Assembly: GCF_009193215.1 (NCBI RefSeq)
Contig: NZ_VYVA01000001.1
Location: forward strand, 124,001 to 188,000
DNA length: 64,000 bases
Direction: 5' to 3'
Origin: Flavicella marina
Lineage (GTDB): Bacteria; Bacteroidota; Bacteroidia; Flavobacteriales; Flavobacteriaceae
Part shown: piece by piece, positions 11,937 through 21,078 of the stretch
How positions within the stretch are numbered: the stretch's first letter is position 1
Layout: each line of letters starts with the position of its first letter
The notes under the pieces: model-generated
Databases searched by the model: none
What the model saw: only the letters and a program-made list of their open reading frames with translations
What the model was told of the DNA's origin: nothing
Made by a program: the position numbers and the translations under genes

Positions 11937-13319
11937 TTATCTGAAAATATAATTTTCTTTCACTCCTTTTGAATTCATTATTCCTAATTTTAAATACCCT
12001 TCTTTCGACTTTTCTTTTAACAAAACATCTACTTGATCTACTGAAGAAACTTTTTCATTATTGATTTCAACCAAAACATTCCCTTCAACTACCCCTAAAT
12101 CTTTCAATTCAGAATTACGAATATTCACAATTTTCACTCCAGTTTTAACCTTAAAATTTTTCATTTCTTCTTTAGATAACTTCTCAACGGAAAACCCTAA
12201 TAAATTTACATGTAATGTTTTGTTTTCCGTCAACTCTACAGTTTTGGTAACATAATTATTCTCACGTAAAACAGTTACTTGAATTTTATCACCAGGTCGT
12301 TTTGCATTCAACTGACCTTTCAGATCTGAAAATTTTCTAATCTTAACATTCTCTATTTTCACAATGATATCCTCTTCTTGTAAACCTGCTTTTTCTGCTC
12401 CCCCACCCTTGGTAATTGCAGTTATTCTAACGCCTTCTAGATCGTCTTTTCGAGGATCGTATTGAATACCAATCAACGCTCGTTGAACATTCCCAAATTC
12501 CATGATATCTTCAATAACTTTTTTTGCAATATTCGAAGGAACTGCAAAAGAGTACCCAACAAACGAACCTGTCTGAGAGGATATTGCTGTATTAATTCCA
12601 ATCAATTCTCCTCGTGTATTCACCAAGGCACCACCGCTATTACCAGGATTAACCGCTGCATCTGTTTGAATAAAAGACTCGGTATTTGAATTCCCTTCAA
12701 GGTCACGTCCTTTGGCACTAATAATTCCAGCAGTAACAGTCGATGTAAGATTATACGGATTACCTACCGCCAAAACCCATTCACCCACTTCGATAGCATC
12801 AGAATTGGCAAAAGGCAAATACTCAAATTCACCACCTTCAATTTTCAATAAAGCGATATCACTTGCTGGATCTGTTCCTACTAGTTCTGCTTCATAAGTT
12901 TTTCTATTATTTAAAGTCACTTCGATTGAGGTCGCATTATCAATTACATGGTTATTGGTAACGATATATCCATCTGAAGAAATTAACACACCACTACCTG
13001 TACCCACTTGCTCACGTTGTCTGCCATGCCCACTTCCTCTCCCATAAAAGAAATCAGCAAAAGGATCATGATAGGTACTAACAGAAGTGTTTTTAACGTG
13101 AACAACCGCATCCAAACTTTTTGCAGCTGCGGCAACAAAATTGATGTTTTCTGCTGGTAAGGATTCAGTAAAGTTGGCTGGTATTGGTGTGTAATTCGTT
13201 GAAACTATAGATGCTTCACTATTTCCTTTCGGTTGAGATTTTATCAAATAAGAAAATCCCGCTAATGATATTGCTCCTCCTAGAAAAGCAACAAAAACTA
13301 AACTAACTATTTTTTTCAT
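11937..13319 (-). CDS. DegP/HtrA-family periplasmic serine protease
   Basis: 460 residues. An N-terminal hydrophobic segment (about 5-24) exports or anchors the protein. The trypsin-like domain has the catalytic triad His124 (TNNHVI), Asp154 (DIALLKI) and Ser228 (NPGNSGGAL). Two PDZ domains follow, about 270-365 (GVRITAITKGGGAEKAGL) and 375-460. This is the Do-type arrangement: a protease and chaperone for misfolded envelope proteins. A Gly/Arg/His-rich loop (about 92-103) lies before the protease core, at the position of the LA loop. It is a single gene with its own -7 box and terminator. DegQ or DegS-like function cannot be excluded, but two PDZ domains fit DegP/DegQ. Confidence 0.93.
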   Translation of the reverse strand: MKKIVSLVFVAFLGGAISLAGFSYLIKSQPKGNSEASIVSTNYTPIPANFTESLPAENINFVAAAAKSLDAVVHVKNTSVSTYHDPFADFFYGRGSGHGRQREQVGTGSGVLISSDGYIVTNNHVIDNATSIEVTLNNRKTYEAELVGTDPASDIALLKIEGGEFEYLPFANSDAIEVGEWVLAVGNPYNLTSTVTAGIISAKGRDLEGNSNTESFIQTDAAVNPGNSGGALVNTRGELIGINTAISSQTGSFVGYSFAVPSNIAKKVIEDIMEFGNVQRALIGIQYDPRKDDLEGVRITAITKGGGAEKAGLQEEDIIVKIENVKIRKFSDLKGQLNAKRPGDKIQVTVLRENNYVTKTVELTENKTLHVNLLGFSVEKLSKEEMKNFKVKTGVKIVNIRNSELKDLGVVEGNVLVEINNEKVSSVDQVDVLLKEKSKEGYLKLGIMNSKGVKENYIFR

Positions 13320-13341
13320 TTTTGATTTTTTAGATTTACTT

Positions 13342-13349
13342 CAAAGATA
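13342..13349 (-). promoter_or_regulatory. Putative -7 box for the DegP-type protease
   Basis: TATCTTTG on the minus strand, 22 bases before the start codon at 13319. No good TTG at the expected distance. Confidence 0.5.
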
Positions 13350-13424
13350 AAAAATCATCAAGTGTAAGAATAGTACTTTAACTGCCTATTAACTTTTTTA
13401 ACTAGCCTTTAACATGTAAAAAAA

Positions 13425-14948
13425 TCACTTTTTAATTAGCTGATTGATATGAAATTTCAATCCGAAATCTACACTAATCGGAGTAAAATTACCTTCCAAT
13501 GGCTGCACTTTACCGACATGTAAAAGGAAATCCCATTTTTCACTCAAATTCCTTTCTAAACCAAGTGCATATTGAAACAGCAACCCTCCTCCTAAGTCAA
13601 TATCACCACCCCCAGCAGCTCCGAACATAGCTTTTATTGAGAGTTTGGTTTTATTAAAAATCGGTTGATAGTAGGTAACTCCTAACAACCCTTCTGCATA
13701 GGCTCCATACTCACCTTGGTATGCCCAAACAGTTCCTCCGTTAATACTAAACCTCTCTCCAATATACTTTTGAATTTCAAAAGCTAAAGAATTGAAGCTA
13801 GAAAGATATGGAGTTCCTGATTTCGTAGTTGCATCAGGAGGGAAATAGGTTCGATTGTACACCGAAAAAGCCATGTGATTGACCAAGAATTCTTTCGAAT
13901 CTATATTAAAACCCTTTACTTCTTTATCTAACTTTTTCGGGAACAAACGATCGAAAGATTTCCCAACACCTACCTCAACATGATTCGTGTCAAATGGTCC
14001 CCATGGTGACCAGGTTTTACCAGTCATTACTTTTAAATCGTATCCTTTTCCCAACAAGAATGTTAGCCCCACTTCAGCCTGAGCAGTTGCACCACCACCT
14101 GATTCTACACCGCCACCACCAGTAGGCCCGAATAACAATCTCGACTCTAAATTAACATAATTACGAATCACAGGAAGCTTTCCTCCAGCCCCTACAAAAA
14201 TTGACATGTAGCCATCGGTCCCACCCGAGTAAGCACCATTTAATTTCAACATTCCATAAAAGTATGGATTGATAATTCTTTCAATTTGAAAACCTACCAG
14301 ACCAACATTTGAAACATTCGGTTTCGAAGGCACAGAACCTTCTTTTAAATTAAAATATTGAGTTCCTACAATCGCAACACGTAAAGGACTTGTATCTAAT
14401 TGTTCTGAAGAAATATTTTTAAAACTTGATGGTTGTACTTTGAAATAATCATTTCCTGTGTACGAAATACCCACATTGACTTGATTGCCAGTTATTTCAC
14501 CCGTTGGAAAATCAATTCTTGAAACACCAAATCGAATTCCTAAATTACCAAATCGCTGTTCTAAATCTAGATGTGGACGCACAATTAAACCACCACCATC
14601 AGCAGCACCTCCGCCGCCGCCTCCACCGACAAAAGCTCCTAAATCTAAATACAAGCCAGATTTCGTTAGTCTTGGACTCCAACCAGCAGACATACCCAAA
14701 GTAATCAATCCTGGTCGAATTCCGGTAACCGCAGAATATGAATTTATACCTACATAAATTGTATTATTGTTTTTAACCAAATTAAATAAGTCAAAACCAA
14801 TTCCTACAAAACCTAAATCGGCTTCTGTATCCATAGAAACGGTTTCCCAACTCAATCGGTATCTATTCGGAAAAACTTGAACAGAATATTCTTGAGCGTT
14901 GATTTTTAACGCAACAAGAAGTATGGTAAATAGTATATACTTTCTCAT
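13425..14948 (-). CDS. Outer-membrane beta-barrel-like protein made of three ~168-residue modules, function unknown
   Basis: 507 residues with a signal peptide (about 1-18, ending INAQ). I do not recognise the family. The chain shows an internal triplication. The blocks at 101-120 (LDLGAFVGGGGGGGAADGGG), 271-286 (LLFGPTGGGGVESGGG) and 441-455 (MFGAAGGGDIDLGGG) have the common pattern F-G-x-x-GGG-x3-4-GGG, and recur every 166-169 residues. Each is preceded by about five amphipathic strands and followed by a strand such as AEVGLTFLLGKGYDLKVMTGKTW. Each module could supply about eight strands. The gene starts four bases after nhaC and is last in the apparent rsgA-dtd-nhaC operon. A role in the envelope is inferred from the signal peptide and alternating strands only. 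No clear terminator follows, just an A/T hairpin. Confidence 0.75.
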   Translation of the reverse strand: MRKYILFTILLVALKINAQEYSVQVFPNRYRLSWETVSMDTEADLGFVGIGFDLFNLVKNNNTIYVGINSYSAVTGIRPGLITLGMSAGWSPRLTKSGLYLDLGAFVGGGGGGGAADGGGLIVRPHLDLEQRFGNLGIRFGVSRIDFPTGEITGNQVNVGISYTGNDYFKVQPSSFKNISSEQLDTSPLRVAIVGTQYFNLKEGSVPSKPNVSNVGLVGFQIERIINPYFYGMLKLNGAYSGGTDGYMSIFVGAGGKLPVIRNYVNLESRLLFGPTGGGGVESGGGATAQAEVGLTFLLGKGYDLKVMTGKTWSPWGPFDTNHVEVGVGKSFDRLFPKKLDKEVKGFNIDSKEFLVNHMAFSVYNRTYFPPDATTKSGTPYLSSFNSLAFEIQKYIGERFSINGGTVWAYQGEYGAYAEGLLGVTYYQPIFNKTKLSIKAMFGAAGGGDIDLGGGLLFQYALGLERNLSEKWDFLLHVGKVQPLEGNFTPISVDFGLKFHINQLIKK

Positions 14949-14952
14949 CTCT

Positions 14953-16383
14953 TTAATTAGAAATTCGTTGTTTTATTTTTATTTGAAACGCAGCAAAAAT
15001 AAGAGTTGTTATTGGACTTAAATAATTAAAAACTGCATACCCAAAATATTCAGACACTGAGACTCCTAAAACTGACGACTGATACGCCCCACAAGTATTC
15101 CATGGGATTAGAACAGAGGTTACAGTACCAGAATCTTCAAGCGTTCTACTCAAATTCTCAGGAGCTAAATTTTTATTTTCAAATGCCTGCTTGAACATCT
15201 TACCAGGTATCACAATGGCTAAATACTGATCTGAAGCTATGATATTTAACCCCAAACAACTTCCGACAGTACTAAAAAATAGTCCGAATACTGAAGTTGT
15301 AAGTTTCAGCAATGTTTTTGTCATAATAGACAAGGCTCCAATAGCCTCCATGGCTCCACCAAAAACCATTGCGCTTAATATCAATAAAATCGTCCAAAGC
15401 ATTCCTAACATCCCACTTGAACTAAATAATTCATTTAACGCATCATTTGAAGTTGTGATTTGAACATCTGAGAAAACAGCTTGCATCAGCAACTCTAATT
15501 GAGACATTTCAAAAGCCTCCATCACTTCTGATTGGAAGACCAACGAAAAAATTTGTGCCAAAACTACTCCTGCCGACAGTGAAATCAACGGTTTTACTTT
15601 AAAAAGAATTAAGGCCACTACTGCCAATGGAACTAAAAATAAAACTGGTTTTATTTGAAAGGTGGTTTCAATTACATTCAACAAATAGGCCAAATCTGTA
15701 TCTCCGGTTGTTTCAATAAAAAAACTTAAAACCGAAAAAAACAACAAAGTCGCAACCAAGGTCGGCACTGTTGTTAAGGACATATATTTTATATGTGTAA
15801 ACAGATCCGTACCTGCCATAGCAGGAGCTAAATTCGTTGTATCACTTAAAGGAGACATTTTATCACCAAAATAAGCACCTGAAATAACAGCACCTGCGAT
15901 CATACCTGATGAAATTCCAAGTGCAGTACCTATACCAACAAACGCAATTCCTACTGTAGCACTGGTAGTCCATGAACTACCTGTTGCAATAGATATAATT
16001 GCAGAAATAATTACTGTAGCTGGAAGAAATATAGAAGGGTTCAAAACCTTCAACCCATAAAACACCATCGCCGGAATCACACCACTCAACAACCAAGTCC
16101 CAGCAAGTGCACCTACTAAAAACAGAATTAGAATTGGCGTTGCCACACTTTTTATATTGTGCCAAACTCCTTTAAAAATAAAAGAAAGAGACGTGTTATT
16201 CTTTAGACCGAGTGCACAAGCGACCACAGCACTAATTAATAAAATAAATTGATTAGAATAATCTCCGAACAGAACACCATCAGCGAAAAAAATATTATAC
16301 GCCAAAAAACAAATCAACACCAAAACTGGGGATAAAGCCTCGTATAGTAAGATATTATTTTTTTTATTCTCTTGCTTATCCAT
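14953..16383 (-). CDS. nhaC: Na+/H+ antiporter, NhaC family
   Basis: 476 residues with about 11 hydrophobic helices and a short charged cytoplasmic start (MDKQENKKNN). The family core is clear: ATGSSWTTSATVGIAFVGIG (about 145-164), then GAVISGAYFGDKMSPLSDTTNLAP, and in the C-terminal half SDQYLAIVIPGKMF and RTLEDSGTVTSVLIPWNTCG. NhaC proteins exchange cytoplasmic Na+ (or Li+) for protons and support pH and salt balance, which suits a marine organism. It follows dtd by five bases and precedes the triplicated outer-membrane gene by four, so the set is probably one transcript. No sodium or pH riboswitch is visible. Confidence 0.93.
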   Translation of the reverse strand: MDKQENKKNNILLYEALSPVLVLICFLAYNIFFADGVLFGDYSNQFILLISAVVACALGLKNNTSLSFIFKGVWHNIKSVATPILILFLVGALAGTWLLSGVIPAMVFYGLKVLNPSIFLPATVIISAIISIATGSSWTTSATVGIAFVGIGTALGISSGMIAGAVISGAYFGDKMSPLSDTTNLAPAMAGTDLFTHIKYMSLTTVPTLVATLLFFSVLSFFIETTGDTDLAYLLNVIETTFQIKPVLFLVPLAVVALILFKVKPLISLSAGVVLAQIFSLVFQSEVMEAFEMSQLELLMQAVFSDVQITTSNDALNELFSSSGMLGMLWTILLILSAMVFGGAMEAIGALSIMTKTLLKLTTSVFGLFFSTVGSCLGLNIIASDQYLAIVIPGKMFKQAFENKNLAPENLSRTLEDSGTVTSVLIPWNTCGAYQSSVLGVSVSEYFGYAVFNYLSPITTLIFAAFQIKIKQRISN

Positions 16384-16388
16384 GGTAC

Positions 16389-16841
16389 TTATTCTCTCTG
16401 TTTTGAATCTACAATTATCGTTACTGGACCGTCGTTAATCAGTGCAACTTTCATATCTGCACCAAACACTCCTGTCGAAATTTTTTTCCCTAAATCACGT
16501 TCAATTATCTCAATAAATTGTTCATAAACAGGAATAGCTATTGAAGGTTTTGAAGCTTTAATATATGAAGGTCTGTGTCCTTTTTTAGTACTTGCTTGCA
16601 ACGTAAACTGACTCACCAATAAAACCTCGCCTTCAAGGTCTTTTACTGATAAATTCATAACCCCTTTCTCGTCTGTGAAAACACGCATATTCACAATCTT
16701 ATTCGAAAGCCATTTCATATCTTCATCTGTATCAGCATCTTCAACGCCCACTAAAACCAACAAACCTTTTTCTATTGATGCATACATATTTTCATCAATC
16801 GTTACTGAGGCTTCTTTCACAACTTGTATGACTACTTTCAT
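16389..16841 (-). CDS. dtd: D-aminoacyl-tRNA deacylase
   Basis: 150 residues, full length. It has the two active-site signatures: SQFTLQA at 77-83, in which Thr80 takes part in catalysis, and NDGPVT at 136-141, with the Gly-cisPro pair that rejects L-aminoacyl-tRNA. It frees tRNAs charged with D-amino acids (or wrongly with Gly) in the cytoplasm. It starts one base after the rsgA stop codon, so the two are probably translationally coupled. Both act on translation fidelity or ribosome assembly. Confidence 0.96.
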   Translation of the reverse strand: MKVVIQVVKEASVTIDENMYASIEKGLLVLVGVEDADTDEDMKWLSNKIVNMRVFTDEKGVMNLSVKDLEGEVLLVSQFTLQASTKKGHRPSYIKASKPSIAIPVYEQFIEIIERDLGKKISTGVFGADMKVALINDGPVTIIVDSKQRE

Positions 16842-16842
16842 G

Positions 16843-17790
16843 TTATTTTTTTTGGCTGTAGATATCTTGTCTAAAATGTTCTTCTTCTCCTTTCATTATT
16901 TGACGGTAACTAAAATACCTTGAAGGGGCGATTGAGTCGTCTTCTAAACCTGCTTTAATTGCGCATTTCGGTTCATCGATATGCTTACAATTATGAAACT
17001 TACACTGCTCTTTCAAACGAAAAAACTCAGGAAAATAACCAGAAATTTCTTCATCTTCAAAATCTACAATCCCAAAACCTTTAATTCCAGGTGTATCTAT
17101 TATCGAACCACCAAAACTTAGTGGATGCATTTCTGCAAAAGTTGTGGTATGTTGCCCTTGTTTATGTTGTTCAGAAATCTCAAGCGTTTTTAATTGTAAA
17201 CTAGGCTCAATAGCATTTACTAATGTAGATTTCCCTACACCAGAATGTCCAGAAAACATGGTCACTTTGTCTTGCATTAAAGTCTTTACCAAAGAAATAT
17301 TTTCTCCTGTTTTTGCTGAAACCTCAATACAATCATAGCCAATAGATGTATAGATATCTAGCAACTCATCTTTCATTTCTGACGCATCTTCATTATAGGT
17401 ATCTATTTTATTAAATAAAATAGTAACAGGAATATGATAAGCTTCTGCCGAAACCAAAAAGCGATCTATAAAACTGGTAGTCGTAGGAGGATTATCAATA
17501 GTCACAAGTAAAAATGCTCTATCAATATTGGAAGCGATGATGTGAGTTCTTTTTGATAAATTCACAGACTTTCTGACGATATAATTCGTCCTTTCGTGAA
17601 TATTTATAATGACACCTGTATCCTTTTTAGGTTCCAATTCAAAATCCACTATATCTCCTACCGACACAGGATTCGTACTCTTGATCCCTTCAATTCTAAA
17701 CTTCCCTCTAATTCTACATTTATGTATTGAATTGTCTTCAGCACGAACGATATACCAACTTCCTGTAGACTTTACAACAACTCCTTCCAT
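16843..17790 (-). CDS. rsgA: Ribosome small subunit-dependent GTPase A
   Basis: 315 residues. An N-terminal OB fold (about 1-75) is followed by a circularly permuted GTPase with the motif order G4 (NKID, 127-130), G5 (SAKT, 158-161), G1 (GHSGVGKST, 181-189) and G3 (DTPG, 222-225). A zinc-binding segment then has Cys263, Cys268, His270 and Cys276. This order is diagnostic for RsgA/YloQ, which checks maturation of the 30S subunit near the decoding centre. It is first in the rsgA-dtd-nhaC-barrel run. The upstream gap holds the terminator of the aromatic operon and no convincing promoter box, so some readthrough cannot be excluded. Confidence 0.96.
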   Translation of the reverse strand: MEGVVVKSTGSWYIVRAEDNSIHKCRIRGKFRIEGIKSTNPVSVGDIVDFELEPKKDTGVIINIHERTNYIVRKSVNLSKRTHIIASNIDRAFLLVTIDNPPTTTSFIDRFLVSAEAYHIPVTILFNKIDTYNEDASEMKDELLDIYTSIGYDCIEVSAKTGENISLVKTLMQDKVTMFSGHSGVGKSTLVNAIEPSLQLKTLEISEQHKQGQHTTTFAEMHPLSFGGSIIDTPGIKGFGIVDFEDEEISGYFPEFFRLKEQCKFHNCKHIDEPKCAIKAGLEDDSIAPSRYFSYRQIMKGEEEHFRQDIYSQKK

Positions 17791-17835
17791 ATATCAACTT
17801 CTCAATTAATTACTTGTGTTTCTAATTGTATGAAA

Positions 17836-17882
17836 CAAAAATACCACAAAGCTCTCAAAATACTGAGATATTTGTGGTATTC
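17836..17882 (-). terminator. Terminator of the aromatic amino acid operon
   Basis: The arms AATACCACAAA (17840-17850) and TTTGTGGTATT (17871-17881) pair perfectly, with an inner CTCA/TGAG extension, and are followed on the minus strand by T-rich sequence. Confidence 0.85.
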
Positions 17883-17913
17883 TTTTTATCGTTAAAAAGT
17901 ATCGTTCAAGAAA

Positions 17914-18996
17914 TTATTTTCCTGATACAATAGCTTCTTGATGATTGATTGATTCTTGGTGAATTGCTTTGAATACAGATTCAACAAAAGCATCACTCAA
18001 TCCTCTTACAGCAGCTTCTTTTTTTACTGTTTCTAAAATAGCAGCCCATCTATCGTCTTGTAAGATTGAGATATTTTCTCCCTTCTTAACTTCTCCAATT
18101 TGCTCAACAACTTTCATACGTTCAGCCAATGTGTCTAAAATATGATTATCAATTACATCAATTTCAGCTCTCAATTCTTTCAATTGATCTAAAGCTTGTC
18201 CTTCTGCTTTTGGTTCTCTTACTTTTAAGTCATTCATGATTTCTACCAAACGCTCTGGTGTAATTTGCTGTGCAGCATCAGACCATGCATTATCAGGATC
18301 AACATGAGTTTCGATCATCAATCCTTCGAAATTTAAATCTAAAGCGATTTGAGAAATCTCTTGGATACCTGTTCTATTTCCACAGATATGTGATGGGTCG
18401 TTGATGATTGGCAAATCAGGGAAACGTTGTTTCAAAGCAATTGGTAATTGCCATTGAGGTACATTTCTATAACTTGTTTTCTTGTAAGATGAGAATCCTC
18501 TATGAATCACACCTAAATTTTTGATGTTTGCAGTATACAAACGCTCAACACCACCTAACCACAATGCTAAATCTGGGTTGATAGGGTTTTTAATCAAAAC
18601 GATTTTATCAGTTCCGTTCAATGCATCAGCAATTTCTTGAACTGCAAATGGATTTACAGAAGTTCTAGCTCCAATCCAAAGAATATCAACATCTGCTTCT
18701 AAAGCCAATTTAACGTGTGCTAAATTTGCAACTTCAACAGCAATTTTCATTCCTGTTTCTTTTCTTACTCTCTGCAACCATGGTAAAGCAATCGCTCCGA
18801 TTCCTTCGAATCCTCCTGGTCTAGTTCTTGGTTTCCAAACACCTGCTCTAAAAACAGTAGCATCTGTATTTTTCAATTCGTGAGCAATTTTTAACACTTG
18901 CTCTTCTGTTTCTGCACTACAAGGTCCGGCAATTACCAAAGGATGATCTAATTGCATGTCATCCAACCAAGTTCTGAATTCTTTCGTATTTTCCAT
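17914..18996 (-). CDS. Bifunctional DAHP synthase / chorismate mutase
   Basis: 360 residues. Residues 1-265 form a DAHP synthase of the type I-beta/KDO8P-synthase-like class, with VIAGPCSAE near the start, FRAGVWKPRTRPGGFEG and DPSHICGNR. Residues 270-360 form an AroQ-type chorismate mutase (LRAEIDVIDNHILDTLAERM, then IHQES). The fusion joins the first step of the shikimate pathway with the first step after chorismate towards Phe and Tyr. The mutase domain may also serve as feedback sensor, as in related fusions. It is last in the operon behind pheA, an aminotransferase and tyrA, 52 bases after tyrA, and is followed by a terminator. No other chorismate mutase domain exists in this operon. Confidence 0.95.
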   Translation of the reverse strand: MENTKEFRTWLDDMQLDHPLVIAGPCSAETEEQVLKIAHELKNTDATVFRAGVWKPRTRPGGFEGIGAIALPWLQRVRKETGMKIAVEVANLAHVKLALEADVDILWIGARTSVNPFAVQEIADALNGTDKIVLIKNPINPDLALWLGGVERLYTANIKNLGVIHRGFSSYKKTSYRNVPQWQLPIALKQRFPDLPIINDPSHICGNRTGIQEISQIALDLNFEGLMIETHVDPDNAWSDAAQQITPERLVEIMNDLKVREPKAEGQALDQLKELRAEIDVIDNHILDTLAERMKVVEQIGEVKKGENISILQDDRWAAILETVKKEAAVRGLSDAFVESVFKAIHQESINHQEAIVSGK

Positions 18997-19048
18997 TTTA
19001 ATCTAATATTTCTAAGTTGTTCAAAAGAAATTTCTTTCTTCTGTGAAT

Positions 19049-19903
19049 TTATTTTTTTATTCCGTTTAGTACTTCTTTTATATAATTCGTTTCAGACATC
19101 GCATTTTGCAACCCCCCTGTATCTTCGTTTTCAATCATCTCTTTAAACTCTTGTAAGTTTTTGATAAAACCATCTAATGAAGTCAAAACATTCTTCTTGT
19201 TTCCTACAAAAATAGGCGACCACATTTTTGGAGAACTTTTCGCCAATCGCACAGTAGATTCAAATCCACTACCTGCCATGTCGAAAATGTTTTTTTCATC
19301 TTTTTCGATTTCTAAAACCGTTTTTCCTAACATAAAAGAACTAATATGTGAGAGATGAGACACATAGGCAATATGTTTATCGTGCTCTTTGCTATCCATA
19401 AAAATGGTTCTCATATTCAAACCGTCAAAAATCGCTAACGTTTTGTTGACAGATTCCTCACTGCTCAATCCTTTATCGCAAATGATATTTACCTTTCCAT
19501 CGAACAAATTATAGATTGCTGCTTCAGGTCCAGAAAACTCAGTTCCGGCTATGGGATGAACGGCCACAAAATTAACTCTTTTTGAATGCTTTACAACATT
19601 TTTACAGATGTTTTCTTTTGTCGAGCCTACATCAAAAACTAATGCATCATCTTTTATAGTATCTAGCACCTCTAAAGCCAGTTGTGGTGCGCTATTTACC
19701 GGGATTGCAATCACCACTACATCCACAGTTTTTACAACAGAAAAATCAGAAATCTCATCAATTATACCTAACTCTAAAGCTTTTTTGGCATTTTCAGCAC
19801 TTGCATCAACTCCAAAAATCGTCCAACCGAAGCGTTTTTTCAACTCCAGCGCCAACGACCCTCCAATGAGTCCTAATCCAATAACAGCTACCGTTTTATT
19901 CAT
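19049..19903 (-). CDS. tyrA: Prephenate dehydrogenase
   Basis: 284 residues. The Rossmann NAD(P)-binding start is VAVIGLGLIGGSLALEL (about 4-20). The prephenate-binding region has HPIAGTEFSGPEAA, and the helical dimer domain has ISSFMLG and GSGFESTVRLAKSSPKMW. It oxidatively decarboxylates prephenate to 4-hydroxyphenylpyruvate, or acts on arogenate. It lacks the fused chorismate mutase of enteric TyrA and an ACT domain, so mutase activity must come from the neighbouring fusion enzyme. It lies between the aminotransferase (20 bases) and the DAHPS/CM gene. Confidence 0.94.
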   Translation of the reverse strand: MNKTVAVIGLGLIGGSLALELKKRFGWTIFGVDASAENAKKALELGIIDEISDFSVVKTVDVVVIAIPVNSAPQLALEVLDTIKDDALVFDVGSTKENICKNVVKHSKRVNFVAVHPIAGTEFSGPEAAIYNLFDGKVNIICDKGLSSEESVNKTLAIFDGLNMRTIFMDSKEHDKHIAYVSHLSHISSFMLGKTVLEIEKDEKNIFDMAGSGFESTVRLAKSSPKMWSPIFVGNKKNVLTSLDGFIKNLQEFKEMIENEDTGGLQNAMSETNYIKEVLNGIKK

Positions 19904-19923
19904 TTTAATTACTTTCCTTCTTT

Positions 19924-21075
19924 CTAGTTTCCTGAAACTCTTTGTAAAACTTCATTTAATTTCTCTTCAGTGACACATAGTGACAATCGAATATAGCCTT
20001 CACCATTCGATCCAAAAACAGTACCTGGTGTCAAAAACACATCTTTTTCATACAACATCTTGTCAGTCATTTGTTCAGATGTAATTCCTTCTGGTAATTT
20101 TGCCCAAACAAACATACCTCCATTATTTTTATTGTAATCACAATCCAATGCGTCTAATATTTTCCATGTCAAACTTCTTCTTTTCTCATAAATCGTATTG
20201 ATTTCTTGAAACCATGAAGAAGACAACTCTAAAGCTTTAATAGCACCTTTTTGAATTCCATAAAACATTCCAGAATCCATGTTACTTTTCACTTTCAAAA
20301 CCTCGGTAAGGTATTTTTCTGATCCCGAAACCATTCCAACACGCCAACCGGCCATATTGAATGATTTGCTCAAAGAGTTCAATTCAAGCGCAACATCTTT
20401 TGCTCCTTCATATTGAAATATACTTTTAGGCTCTTCATTTAAAATGAAACTATATGGATTGTCGTTAACGATAAGAATATCATGCTTTTTCGCAAACGCA
20501 ATTAACTCTTCAAACAACCCATCAGAGGCATTTGTACCTGTTGGCATGTGTGGATAATTTACCCACATAATTTTTACCTTTGACAAATCATTTTTTTCAA
20601 TCGCCTCATAATCTGGCAACCAACCATTACCAGCTACTAAATCATATTGTATAGCATCAGCCCCCACTAATTTTGTAACCGAACTATATGTTGGATAGCC
20701 AGGATTAGGAATCAAAACTTCATCTCCTTCATTTAAAAACGCCATTGATATATGCATAATTCCTTCTTTTGAACCCAAAAGCGGTAAAATCTCGTTGGCC
20801 GAATTTAACTCAACATCAAAATACATTTTATAAAAACCTGCAATTGCCTGTCTCAATTCAGGAATCCCTTGATAACTTTTATACCCATGCGCCATAGGGT
20901 CAGACAAAGAACTTGTTAAAGCATCTAACACTTCTTTAGGTGGATTCAAATCCGGACTTCCAATTCCTAAACTAATGATTGGTTTTCCTGCAGCAATAAG
21001 CTGACCTACTTCTCTTAATTTTTTTGAGAAATAGTATTCTTTAACTCCATTAAGTCTATTTGCTTTTGAAATCAT
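19924..21075 (-). CDS. Class I/II aminotransferase of aromatic amino acid synthesis
   Basis: 383 residues, fold-type I PLP enzyme. The PLP lysine is Lys237 in SLSKSFNMAGWRVG. VNYPHMPTG replaces the more common NYPNNPTG, and a C-terminal Arg lies in GYIRLSLC. Its place between prephenate dehydratase and prephenate dehydrogenase implies transamination of phenylpyruvate and 4-hydroxyphenylpyruvate, or of prephenate to arogenate. General aspartate or LL-diaminopimelate-type aminotransferases look similar, so substrate is inferred from context only. It starts three bases after the pheA stop codon. Confidence 0.88.
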   Translation of the reverse strand: MISKANRLNGVKEYYFSKKLREVGQLIAAGKPIISLGIGSPDLNPPKEVLDALTSSLSDPMAHGYKSYQGIPELRQAIAGFYKMYFDVELNSANEILPLLGSKEGIMHISMAFLNEGDEVLIPNPGYPTYSSVTKLVGADAIQYDLVAGNGWLPDYEAIEKNDLSKVKIMWVNYPHMPTGTNASDGLFEELIAFAKKHDILIVNDNPYSFILNEEPKSIFQYEGAKDVALELNSLSKSFNMAGWRVGMVSGSEKYLTEVLKVKSNMDSGMFYGIQKGAIKALELSSSWFQEINTIYEKRRSLTWKILDALDCDYNKNNGGMFVWAKLPEGITSEQMTDKMLYEKDVFLTPGTVFGSNGEGYIRLSLCVTEEKLNEVLQRVSGN

Positions 21076-21078
21076 TTT

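Noticed and set aside
14485-14757. Pro-rich frame opposite the triplicated outer-membrane gene
   Set aside because: It is the reverse complement of a glycine-rich coding repeat. It has no promoter box, start context or family resemblance.
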